Below are positions 12,201 through 22,600 of a stretch of DNA of 64,000 nucleotides, in pieces (the first letter of the stretch is position 1; each line of letters starts with the position of its first letter). The stretch spans positions 2,108,001 through 2,172,000 of the forward strand of contig JAEHOE010000002.1 in NCBI GenBank assembly GCA_016858145.1. Direction: 5' to 3'. The DNA comes from Edaphochlamys debaryana (Eukaryota; Chlorophyta; Chlorophyceae; Chlamydomonadales). The position numbers and the translations under genes are program-made. Under the pieces are notes generated by a model, which saw only the letters and a program-made list of their open reading frames with translations, searched no databases and had not been told where the DNA came from.

Positions 12201-13982
12201 TCCTTCAGAGACACAGCCCTGGCCCGCGTGCCGTCCCGCCCATACACACGCCTTGTTTTCCCCCCGGGCCCCGCCCCCGCCCGTCAGCCCCACCTTGACG
12301 CGGTTGCCCTGGTGCCCGCCCGTGACGCGGTAGGGGTAGATGGGCCAGTACTCCTTGTCCGCCGAGGACACCACTGAGCCGCGGTCGGCCAGCTCGCGGA
12401 CGAAGGCCGAGGGGTCGGCGCCCGCGGGCGCGGGGCCGCCGGCGCGCATGGCGGCGTCCGCCCACGCCGCCGCCTGTGGGCAGGGGGGTGCAGGCAGGCA
12501 GCAGGGGCAATGTGTTGAGGTGGGGTTCGGACACAGCTGCGCGCACGAACCCCAACCATGCCGCGGATGAGATTTTGCACTCGGGGTGGGGTGGAGGTGG
12601 GGTGGAGGGCACGCAGGAGCCCCACGTCCCTAGCCCCAACAACCCGCCCCCGCCCCCGCCCAAACCCATTGCCCCCCAGCCCCCTGCCCCTTGCCCCAAG
12701 CCCCCGACCCACCACGCCCGGAGCGCGGATGCCCCTCGCCTCGGGGAAGAGCTCCTTGAGTCGGTCCAGCGTCCGGTCGGCCCAGTCCCGAGCCGCCGTG
12801 TAAACGGGGCCGTTGTCGCGCCAGCCCCGGTCGCCCACGAGACGCTTGATCCACTTGGCCGCGTTCTGGGGCTCGCCAGCTCCCAAGTTATCTGGGTTGA
12901 CCTCGCCGGTTCCGTGCCAGTAGACGTAGGTGAACGCGGCCCAGACCAGGTGGGCGACGTTTCGGAAGATGGCGGCTTCGGTCATGGCAGATGGGTTGTC
13001 CGGCAGCGGCGGCGGCTGTACGGCGCATCCCGTGACGAGCAGAGATCGCGCCGCGTCAGCGACCCAGGCCTTGTGGGGGGCCAGCCAGTCGGGGAATGAC
13101 CAAGTCATGAACTGAGGGGCGGGGGGGACGAGGGGGAGGGGAAAGGGAGGGGGATAGGGAGGGGGGAAGGGCAGGGGGGGGAGAAGGAAGGGGTCAGTTG
13201 GGCCAGGAAGGGATCGGCGAGAGAGGAGAAAGGGGCAGCCATGGGGTGGCCAGGGGCTGAGGTTGGAGGCAACCCGGAAGCCTCCGGGGTGTGGGGCACA
13301 TCGCGCACATAGCGCATGGCAGTCCGGGGAAATCGGTGGTCGCGACCGGTGTGCAGGCAGGGCTGGGTGGTCGCGCTCGTATGGGTGGTAGGAAGTCCAA
13401 CGGCGCAGCCCCCCAACCGGCCAAGATGGTTCGTGGTCAGGAATGAGGCCCCGCCTTGCTCTGGGTTCCCATTAGTAATCGAGGCCGAAACCGCGCCCGT
13501 GCTGACGAGCCCCTCGGTGCCCGGGCACGGGCCAAGTGCAGCAAGCCGCGGACCGCAGCGCATGCCGCACAAGGGCGAGGCCGGGCGGCGGGGGATGGTG
13601 CAGCGCGCGTGTTGCCTCGCCCTGTCCCGACCCTTCCTCCCTTCCCGCGCGGAAACGGCTCACCTCGTACAGAGCGGCGCAGTACTCTGAAGCCACGGTG
13701 AGGAGCTGGAAGCTCCAGTGCGGCCATAGCGTCTGGTTCGGGCACAGGTTCGCGGGCGGTGGGATGCGCACGGCGGTGGGGCCCGTCTGGCCGGGCGGGG
13801 GAGGCACCTGCGGGGGCGAGAGACAGCGCGGGGTGAGGTTTGCGCTAGCGCAACCGGCTGAAGCTGGGCAAGCTGTCCCGTCGAGGCCCAGCGGGCTTCT
13901 TCCCGCAGCGCACCGGGATCTCAAGCCGGTATCCAGACTCCAGCTTCGTCACGAGGGACGGATGCGTTCGCCCGCGTAGCAT
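9271..13982 (-). CDS. Unrecognised 7-exon protein with Gly-Met repeat tract
   Basis: Exons, all joined in phase 0: 13982-13914, 13807-13664, 13111-12713, 12473-12294, 12105-11974, 11756-11634, 11292-9271; predicted 1022 residues. The 23-codon first exon rests only on an ATG and a GTGCGC donor. Residues 24 to about 350 look globular: Trp/aromatic segments (LWPHWSFQLLTVASEYCAALYE, split by no intron; FRNVAHLVWAAFTYVYWHG), and Cys-bearing parts (GVECPRRVEGSCGVPSGFG; FLEHVVSTDSGAVCGTSG). The large last exon begins YRYPTFLLACALGWQEALSF, then becomes His/Gln/Gly/Pro-rich with one helical island (LHDSLRSASMALEELKTSWP). A (GGM)n tract follows. I do not recognise the family. The phase agreement and a globular N-terminal third support a real gene; function cannot be assigned. 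Confidence 0.7.
10024..10240 (-). repeat. Imperfect 9-12 bp coding repeat (Gly-Gly-Gly-Met tract)
   Basis: Units of the form atgggngg(n)gg on the minus strand code about 20 copies of GGGM/GGGGM within the last exon of the unrecognised 1022-residue protein. Copies mix two unit lengths, as expected of a slipping minisatellite. Confidence 0.9.
11387..11424 (-). repeat. Intronic copy of an exon 7 start and its acceptor
   Basis: The segment gcgggaaggcggggtagcgg matches exon 7 start plus acceptor at 11258-11295 with three changes over about 37 bp. It encodes YRYPAFPLACALG versus the real YRYPTFLLACALG and lies about 130 bp upstream of it in the gene's direction. Confidence 0.85.
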
Positions 13983-15933
13983 CTTGGCAAGCTCGGGCGC
14001 GCACGCGCAATGGCGCTGCTTCGAAAGAGACCTTGCGAGGCAGCCTCACACAGCTGTGGAGATACTAGGCCATGCTTGGAGCTTGTCCCTCCTACGCGCA
14101 GCCGGTCTCAGCGGTGCAAGCGCAACACGATGCAGTGCGTTCCTGGCGCTTGACCACCGCGATCAGGCCACCTTATGTGCCTACACGTCTATGTGCAGAG
14201 AAGTGACCTGTGAAGCTTCATGAGGCTGTCGTAGTGCACGGCCCGAGACATCGAGCAACCTGCTTGAAACCCCAAACCCTCCAAGCCCGCGTTCCTCCTT
14301 CCTTCAGCTGACAAACGTTCCATATGCAGGAGTACGCGGCGCAAGCCGTGCTGCTGGGTACCCGTTTGCGAGCAAGTCGCGACTTGCGACCATCCTTGGG
14401 GAAGCCCCAACCGCCCTTGCCTGCGACTTCGGGGCACCCAAGCACCCGAACCCGGCGCCCCGAACAGGCCGTGTGGCCTCCACTCACTTCGCCTCTATCG
14501 TGCTATGTTTCCAGTCCACGCCGCCGCACACCCGTGCCGAAGGCCCGATCCCTCCACGCCCCCGCCCCAGCCCCCCGCTTTCCGCGCTGGCCCCACACGC
14601 ACGCGCTTCCCTGCACCTCCGCGTCGACGCGCCAGCCTGCTCACTGCACTAGGCCGTGTGCATCTGCCCTTGGGTTTTGCTGGTTGCTGCTGTGAGCTTT
14701 GGCGCTTACGGTAGCCGACGACCGGCTCTCGCCCTCAGCCTCCCTGCGCCTTTCGTCCCCTACGTTCAGCGCCTCCGGCCCCTTCGCAGCCTGAGCGGAC
14801 CGGCAATACGGTATACTCGCTGGCAGATGCCCGCCCACAAGCAGCTCTCTCTGCAGCAGCATACCGGAAGCTTGGATTGGCCCACAAAAGAAGGCTGGCA
14901 AGGCATCGTGTGGAAGGCCAATAACTCTGGCAGCGCCCTGGCTTCAAGAGCTTACAGCACCCAACGCACACCGTGACATCGGTGCTCCGTCGCGCCTTTA
15001 CGCTGGCCCAATACCTGGCAGCGCACACTCACACAGTCCTTAAACACTCACATAGCCCTGACACATCACTGCCACTCTGTACCGTATCGCTTCCTCACCC
15101 CTGCCCCTAGCCTTCTGCCGGTAGCCCACCGTCGGAACGCTGCATGTACGCAGGGGTGAACGCACCCGATCCGTCCGCCGCGTGGTGACGCCCGTCCATC
15201 CCATCCATCCATCAAATCTCGTAAACCGTCAAAACCATATACTTCACGACACATTGCACGTTGAACCACGCCTCACCCCCTCTTGTCCGAACGCATGCCC
15301 CGTCCCAGACGCGGTCCTGGCTCCCGCGTCGCACCCCGACCGTCACGCGTCCAAATCCCGCAACGACAGCAAGCCCGTACGGCGCAGCCCTTTCGGCGCG
15401 CGAGTAACCCCCCAGACCCCCCAGACAGAACGTCCGTGTAGCCCTCGACGTTGGTCATCCAAACCAAGCACTTGAGCGTTGCGTACGTGCGCTGATGAAT
15501 TCAGAACCTTGCCCGCTCACACACCTCTGATCCCCTTGGATTCCACTCCCAGTCCGCACATCGTCTGGGACCCTGACCCCAACCGGGTAAAGAGAACACA
15601 TTCCGCTCCAGCCTGCCCGGCGCGCTAACGTCCGCAGGTGAGCGGCCCTCCCATCCGAACGTGCCGTAGTATTATGCCAGTTTGCTCCACAACCCTCATA
15701 TGTTATCGTGGCAAGCGGCCTCTATGGAAGCCCGACCCGCGGTATCTCAGTCGCAAATGTCGCCATGTCACGTGATAAACCAAGCTTCCTGCGCATTCCC
15801 CAGACCACGACCCATCACAAAGGAAAGCGCCAAGCCCCCGACCCAAAGCTCTCGGGCTCGCCCCTCGCCCTCCCCAGACGACCCCCACCCAGTTCCCGGA
15901 CTCCCCATGTCGCCCTCATTCCCTCTCACAAGC
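13983..15933. other. Intergenic region, no supported gene
   Basis: This is the 5' flank of the 1022-residue gene and the 3' flank of the 708-residue gene. It is less GC-extreme than the exons. Short frames show no splice-consistent extension and I found no RNA gene. Confidence 0.5.
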
Positions 15934-18060
15934 TCACGCCCTCAACCGGTACCCAGTCCCAATCGGCGGCAGTGGCTGCGACAGCAGCGAGCTCCCGTTC
16001 CCTGCTGCCGCTCGGGCCGCTACAGCGCTGCCGGCCGCATCAGGGCGGCTTCCCAGCGCCCCCTCCCGTGTCCCGCCGTCGCCTCCAGCTGGTGTAGTCC
16101 GCCCCAAAAACTCGCTGCCGCTGGTCTCCACTTCCAACCGTGACGGGGCGCCGTGGCGTAAGCGTGATGGCGCCGGAGACGTGGGCGGGTGCGGCGCGTA
16201 GGCGGGTGACGAGGGCGCCGATGCGAACGCCACCGGCCCGTCGGGCCCATGCGCCTGCCTCCGCCGCGACGGCATCACTTGCAGCGTGGGGTGGGCTGCC
16301 GGACCCCCAGCTGCCGCGTCGGCTGCATCACCCGTAACCCCCGCACACGAAACGCTCCCACCGCCGGAGCCTGCCGTGTTCTGTGGCGCGGCCGCCGAGC
16401 CCCACCTCGCCAACGGGGAGTGCGGCGCCGAGGCCGGGCCCTCCGGCAGCCCCCGGCCCACGCCAGCAGGTACCACGATGGCGCCTGGCGAGAGCGGCAC
16501 CGGCATCACAGCTGTGGAAGAGACCTTACCCGACCGACCCCGCCGCAACCCGGCGGCGCTATTGGCGCTGCCTCCGCCAGCCGCGGCCGCCGGCGCGTCG
16601 GCGCCTGCCTTGCCACCGCCGCCAGCACTCGAGCCTGTGGCCCCGCCGCCGCTGCCTCCGTCTCGGCCCAAAGCGCGGTTCGCCAGGGACTTGAGCGCGC
16701 TCCAGGCACCCATCGGCTCGCTGCCGCTGCCGCGCCGCTTGCCCTTGGTTCCCTTGGCTGAGACGTACACGATGTCGTCGGCCGCCTCCACCGCCGCCAT
16801 GCGAGCCGCCGCACGTGCGCGTGTGAGATCCAGATCCTCGAATCTCAGCTCCTCACAGGGGCAGGGCGCTGGCGGCTGCGGCTGGGGTTGGGGCTGGGGT
16901 TGCGGATGGGCTGGATGCGGGCTGGGCTGCTGGGCGTGCGGTGGCGGGGCCGGGTTCTGAAGCCAGGGCTGGGGTGTGGACTGGTTTGACGGCTGGGGCT
17001 GAGGCGATGAGGGCGTGTAGGCGTGCTGAGTAGCGCTGCGACGCACCGCAGGGGGGCCGTGTGCGATGGACGTAGTCGAATGCCGCCGCTGCTGCTGCAG
17101 CTCATGAGAGTTCCTCAGCCGCTCGTGCTGCGTGTGACGCCGCGAGGGCGCGTGTGCCAGGGCTGGCGATGCGGCCAGGTTGCTACGCGGCGGCGATGCA
17201 AGCGGCGGGTAAGGCTCGTCGGAGCCGCACGGCGAGGCGGAAAGCAGGGCGTCGGCCCCGGCCGGCATGGGCCGGTCGCCGCACGGTTCTGACCGCAGCT
17301 TAGAGCCGTGGTAGCCGGCCGCCTGCTCGACCGGGCTGTCGTACTCGATCGCGGCAGCACTGCCGTACGCCACGGGCGAGGCAGGCCGGGGCGACAGCGG
17401 CGAGCGCTTGGGGTGAAGCGGCGAGCTGCCCGAGAGGAAGGGGCTGGCTGGGCTGCTACCTATGGAGCCGCGTGCCAGGGCCACGTCGGTTGCACTGCGT
17501 GCTCCCGCGACGGCCGCGGTAGTAGCCGTGGTTATTGCGAGGGGCACCGCGAGGGAGGCCTGGCGAGCCGCGAGGCGGGGGCTCACATAGGCAGCGGTGC
17601 AGGGAGACCGGCCCCGGTCCTCCGTCAGCGGCGCTGGCCGCGACGACGTGTAGCTACCGGTGTGGGGGGTGGATGAGTCCATGGTTACGGCAGCCGCTGC
17701 TGCGGCTGCGGCCCCCGCTGATGAGCCGGAGCTGGTCGAGCGGGCAGATGTGGTGGATGCCCCCGAGTAGGCTCCAGAGGAATGGGACGTGCGCGTGCTC
17801 CCGCCTGAGCCAGCATCAGAGCTTGCCGAGGCCGTCGAGGCTGAACGTTGGCAGGGACCACTGCGAGCCCCGCCAGTCGCCCAGCGCGCGCCCGCCAGTA
17901 CCGGCGACGCCGGCCCGCAAGCGAAATCATCGTCCTCTTCCTCAGAGTCCGAGCCCAGAGCTTTCACAGCCGCTGCTGCCGCACCAAGCCGCGCGCTGCG
18001 CGTGTGCTGGTTGTGGTGAAGCTGCTGCGCAGCAGAGGGCGGGGAGCGCAAACAAGTCAT
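15934..18060 (-). CDS. Single-exon low-complexity protein, 708 residues, function unknown
   Basis: One uninterrupted frame from an ATG at 18060 to a stop at 15934. The N-terminus has an acidic patch (SDSEEEDDDF, about residues 37-46), followed by a Ser/Thr/Ala-rich stretch with many Ser-Pro pairs, a QP-rich segment (PQPQPQPQPQPPAPCPCEEL) and a short segment with more ordered character (LRFEDLDLTRARAAARMAAVEAADDIVYVSAKG). A basic patch KGTKGKRRGSG and more Ala/Gly/Pro follow. No domain or membrane segment is visible. Many SP/TP sites and charged patches would fit a phosphorylated scaffold or nuclear protein, but that is a guess. A 2.1-kb intron-free frame is unusual beside its multi-exon neighbours. 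GC-rich DNA can hold long chance frames, so confidence is moderate. Confidence 0.55.
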   Translation of the reverse strand: MTCLRSPPSAAQQLHHNQHTRSARLGAAAAAVKALGSDSEEEDDDFACGPASPVLAGARWATGGARSGPCQRSASTASASSDAGSGGSTRTSHSSGAYSGASTTSARSTSSGSSAGAAAAAAAAVTMDSSTPHTGSYTSSRPAPLTEDRGRSPCTAAYVSPRLAARQASLAVPLAITTATTAAVAGARSATDVALARGSIGSSPASPFLSGSSPLHPKRSPLSPRPASPVAYGSAAAIEYDSPVEQAAGYHGSKLRSEPCGDRPMPAGADALLSASPCGSDEPYPPLASPPRSNLAASPALAHAPSRRHTQHERLRNSHELQQQRRHSTTSIAHGPPAVRRSATQHAYTPSSPQPQPSNQSTPQPWLQNPAPPPHAQQPSPHPAHPQPQPQPQPQPPAPCPCEELRFEDLDLTRARAAARMAAVEAADDIVYVSAKGTKGKRRGSGSEPMGAWSALKSLANRALGRDGGSGGGATGSSAGGGGKAGADAPAAAAGGGSANSAAGLRRGRSGKVSSTAVMPVPLSPGAIVVPAGVGRGLPEGPASAPHSPLARWGSAAAPQNTAGSGGGSVSCAGVTGDAADAAAGGPAAHPTLQVMPSRRRQAHGPDGPVAFASAPSSPAYAPHPPTSPAPSRLRHGAPSRLEVETSGSEFLGRTTPAGGDGGTREGALGSRPDAAGSAVAARAAAGNGSSLLSQPLPPIGTGYRLRA

Positions 18061-19629
18061 GGTTCACACTCCGCCGTGAAGCGACTGATAGGCGCGTGGT
18101 TACTATCTGCAAGCGCTTTCCTTTCGGCTCGCGGGGGCCGGACCAGCGCTCTCACAGCACCAAGCCGAGCGCATGTCGCGACCGAATCGCACCGAAAAGG
18201 AGGGCCCTCACCGTCCCTACCCACCTTCGTCATCGGTAACTCTAGATGGCTCATTATGCGCGCAAGCGGTCCGCGCCACACGCGCAGGCGGCCTCCCGCT
18301 CGCAGTCCAGGTGGCGCGTCGGGGTGGCGCGTCGCCGATTAAATGACAGACGCTACGTCGCTTTCAGCATAGCGTCTGCATGTTGCAGCATGCTGCAGGC
18401 TCGGAGCGGAAGCCGCGGACGAGGGCGTTGAGGTTCACAAACGCTGCAAGAGTGGTCCCCGCGAGCAAGCTCACAGCAGATTGGTCCTCACTATTGTGTT
18501 AAAGCACCGATAAGGCTACAGGACGCGGGTCGAGCCATGTCCGTTGGAACGCTGCGCTTGAACTCCGACGTCTGCCTAGTGTGCGCACTGCGTAAGTCTT
18601 AGCATCGACTGTATAGGCACGGGCACAGCTGCGTCAGCGGCGCACTCACTGCCCGAGTTCGCTACGATTCGCCCGCATCGCACGCTGCGCTGGACAGTCC
18701 CCGCTCCGCCCCGCCCACGCGTCACTAAGTCCTGTACACCTCACATGAGCCGCAGCCAGCAAGAAAGGGACCCGGGTGTCGGCCTTCTCGGTCGGCCCCA
18801 GGTCGGGCACGCACCCCGCTGCTTCAGCCCCAGCGGCCCCGCTCGCCCCCGCAGCCGCTCACCTATACGATGCGGCTTCTGGCCACGTTGTTCTCGTCAA
18901 AACCCGCAGCCGCTCTCGTCAAACCCCGCAGCCGCCAGTGCTGCTACTTGCGCGTTACAGGCCTCTACCTCGTCGTCCCTCAACCACTAGGCACCGCGGC
19001 CGGCCCATTTGCTCTCAGCCCTCTCAGCGGTGGGCCGCCGCTTTATCGCCGCGCCGCTTCCATCCCCACAGGCCACCGCTCGGCCACAGCCCAGAGCGCC
19101 CCGCATCCACGCAACCCGCCAACTTAACGCCCCATGTTGCATACCATATAGTGTCGGGTGCATCTGAAGAGACTTGCCCTCCTGTCCCTATGCAAAGTAT
19201 GCATCCTCCCAGCGGCCGCTTCAGTCCTCTCCCGTCCGGCCAGTCCATCCCGTTCCGTCTAGCTAGCCACTCTGTAGGACCTACGCCACAACTTGAGCCG
19301 CATCCTTATGTCAGCAGCCAGCAAGCTCATTGGAACTCTCCGTTCTATAGAGCCACGCTGTGCTGACTAAGGGCCAACCCCGCTACCGCGTTGTGCCGCA
19401 ACACGTGCCGTATGCCCATCGGCGGCCCAGCAGAACAGATCGCTCCATACCAACTCAGGGCTCCTCCTGAATTACGCCATGCCTGTCCATGCAGGTGCGG
19501 GTGTTCCCTTGTTCCCTTGCCGCCACGAGCCTCGCTGCCCCCAGTGGCTGCAACCTCGCAACCGGTCTCGAGGGCCCCTCCCTGCCGCCCCTCCCTGCGG
19601 CCGCTGCCGCCGCCTCAGGACAGGCACCC
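18061..19629. other. Intergenic region, no supported gene
   Basis: This separates the 5' end of the 708-residue gene from the 3' end of the mannosidase. A TTACA (TGTAA on the minus strand, the usual green-algal poly(A) signal) lies near 18955 but about 0.7 kb from the stop, so I do not assign it. Nothing else stands out. Confidence 0.45.
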
Positions 19630-22600
19630 CTAGCGGCCCCCCTGCTCCAGGTACAGCTTCAGCGTGATGATCTTGTACGGCAAGTACGGCACATCCACCG
19701 ATCCGCCGCCGCCAGATCCAGATCCAGATCCGGGCGCCGCGTTGACACGCACCTCCTGCAGCCGGGGCCGCCACCGCCCCGCGTCGCGCTTCCCCTCCGC
19801 CGCCGCCGAGCCCCTCGCCCCCTGCACCCCCTCTCCCGCCCCCTCTCCCGCCCCCTCCTCCACCCCCTCCACCGGATCGTCCCTCTCCAGAAGATCACAT
19901 GACGTCACACGTGTCACGTGGAGCCACGCTGGCCACGACACGCGTGCCACGCCGCGCGCGCCGCACGGCTCGTACAGCCGTACGACGAGCGCCTCGGCCG
20001 GCGTCGGCGCCGGCGCGCCGACCGGCGTCGCGGCGGCGGCGGCTGGCGGCGGCGGTGGCGGCATCGCCAGCGGCGGCTCCGTCAGCTTGACGGTGTCGAG
20101 GACCAGCGGCGGCGAGTGCGGGGCCCGCGCCGCCAGGGCGGCGGCGGCCGCCAGGGGGTTGGGCGACGCGCTGCTCACGGAGATGAAAGGCTCCGTGGGA
20201 TCGTACGACAGCGGGTTGGCGCCGTACAGCATGTCATTGGAGTCCCCAAAGGACGCGGAGAGACCGCAGCCGGCGGCTGCGGCGGCGGCAGCGGCGATGT
20301 GGGACTGGCGCGGCGGCTGCGGCTCCGGCGGCGGGGCGACGGCGCGCAGGGGGGCGTTGAAGGCCCAGGCGTACGACGGCACGCCGGCCGCCTCCCAGCC
20401 CAGGGCGTGCGGTACGATGCCGTACCGCAGGGGGTGCACCCCCATGTCCGTGTGCGCGTCTGGGGCCTTGGGGGACCTGGGGCCGGGATGGGGAGTGTGC
20501 ATGTCTACCAGTGTGCCAGTTTCAAAAGTACTCGGGGGTGGGGGCGGGGCGGGGTGCTAGGACAGCTAGGACATGCAACACAAAGGATCACAGCTCCAGC
20601 TTTGAACCGCTCCAAAACGGCTCCAAAACCGCTCCAAAACCGCTCCAAAACCGCTCCAAAACTGCATCTGCATCCCCAGTCCGCAGGCCCCCAACCGAGG
20701 TTTTCCCACACGCTCACCGCAGCAGCGTCAGCCTCATGGTGTTGCCGTGTGTGCCGTGGCCGTACTTGCAGTCGTTCAGCAGAGCCACTCCGTAGCCGGG
20801 CTCGGACAGGTCGGCCCACCTTGAGGGGAGGAGGGGGGGGGGAGAAGGGAAGGGAGTAGGAACGGAGGGGCAGCGTGTGCGCGGTTGGTGGTAGCCGGGT
20901 GCGGAGTGGTCTGCCGGGGCCTTTCCCGGCCTTCCGGCAGCCGCGGTAATGCTCATCTCACAGCCCCGACGTACCCCAGCCTCGGAGGTCAGCCGCCAGC
21001 CCTGCCTTTGGCCCCAAGCTCGGCTGCTGCTCCCCACACCCGAGGCTGCAGTCCATCCCAGCACCCCGCCCCCCCAGCAAGCCCCCCATTAAGCCCGCAC
21101 AAGCCCCCCCAGAGCCCCCCCCTCACTTGTGCGCGCACACCTCAAACCGGGCCCAGTCCCAGGAGGTGTTGGTGTGCGTGGGCCGCTGCACCGCCCCCGC
21201 CTGCACCTCGTAGGAGGCGAGGGGGGCGTCCAGGGCCCAGGGGAACTCCACCTGCAGTAGGAGGGATGAGGGGGATGGAACGGGAAGAGGGGCGGGGAAA
21301 GCGTGTGTGTGTTTCGGACGGAGGGCTGAGGCGCGTTTGGGTGGGGAGGGGCGCAGGAGCACGTGTACTTTGGATGAGGCGGCAGGCGGCGGACAGGCGG
21401 AGGGGGAGTAAGTCACGCTGGTATCATCGCCCGGGCCTGTCGTTGTGACCCCGGCGCTATGAGCGCGACAGAGCACCCTGCTGCACCCGCTCCTCCTCGA
21501 AACCCTGCAGGGCTGCGAGTGCAGAGCCCCCTCCCGCACGCCCTACACTCCTTACGCCCCTCGCCACCTGCCTTGATCCCCACTCCCCCAGCCCTGTCGT
21601 GCTCCAACAGCACAGCCCCCGGGTGCACCCCCTCCACCACCCCCACACCCCCGGCCGCTCGCCTTGAGTGCGGTGCGGCTCTCCGACCAGTCCACCTCCG
21701 TGTGGAACTCCAGCCTGGGGGAGGGGGAGGGGTAAGGTTTAGGGGCACGTTGCAAGACACAGCTATGCCGATGCACCGGGCGGGGTGTTGTATGTGCTTA
21801 AGTGGGGTGGGATGCGCTTCTTATGTTGGAGCCAGGCGAGGCGTGGGATCTGCTCGAGCAACAGCACGTGCGAACTCCTTCGCACCTGGGCGAGACCGAG
21901 GTGAGGGTGATGACCTGTTTGATCGTGGAGGTGGGCGTGAGGGCGGCCTCCAGAGACAGCCGCACGCGCAGGGGGCCCTGCTCCAGGATGGACACCTGGG
22001 GGGGGGGGGAGGGGAAGAGGGGGGAGAAGAGAGACGGGGGAGGGGGAGGGGGCGTGGCGTCAGGAGGTGATGAAAGGGTGCCCTGCTCCTGTGGGGGAAG
22101 AGGGGAAGAGGCGGGAAGAGGTGGAAGAGGTGACAGGAGGGCGGCGGCGTGTGTGGCGTCAAGGGAGGTACGCATCAGCAGCATACCGGTAGGTGGACAC
22201 AGCTGCCTGGCCCTCCACCCCCTCCACTCCGTCCACCCCCTCCACCCCCACCCCCTCCGTCCCCTCCACCCCCACCCCCGTCCGCCCCCTCCACCTTGGG
22301 CGGCGGCATGCCCTCCCCCGCCAGGCGGCTCTTCTCCAGATGGTACACCTGGGGGGGTGGGGAGGGGGGTGGAGTGGGAGGCAGAGAGCATACCGGTATG
22401 GTGGTCGGGAGGAGCTGGTGCAAGAAGCATGGGGCAGAACATATCCTTTGCTGCATACCCAAAGCTATCCACATGGCCATATCCCGGAAGGAAAGGCCGC
22501 GACGGCCTCGCACCTCCCTTCTCCTCTCCTTCCCCCCCTCGCCCCCACCTCGATGTCCCAAGCGTCCCAGAAGAGAGGGATGTCCTCGTACAGCCTTGGG

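Noticed and set aside
18940..18965. TTACA as the mannosidase poly(A) signal
   Set aside because: It lies about 0.7 kb past the stop and a single 5-mer is too common to assign without transcript ends.
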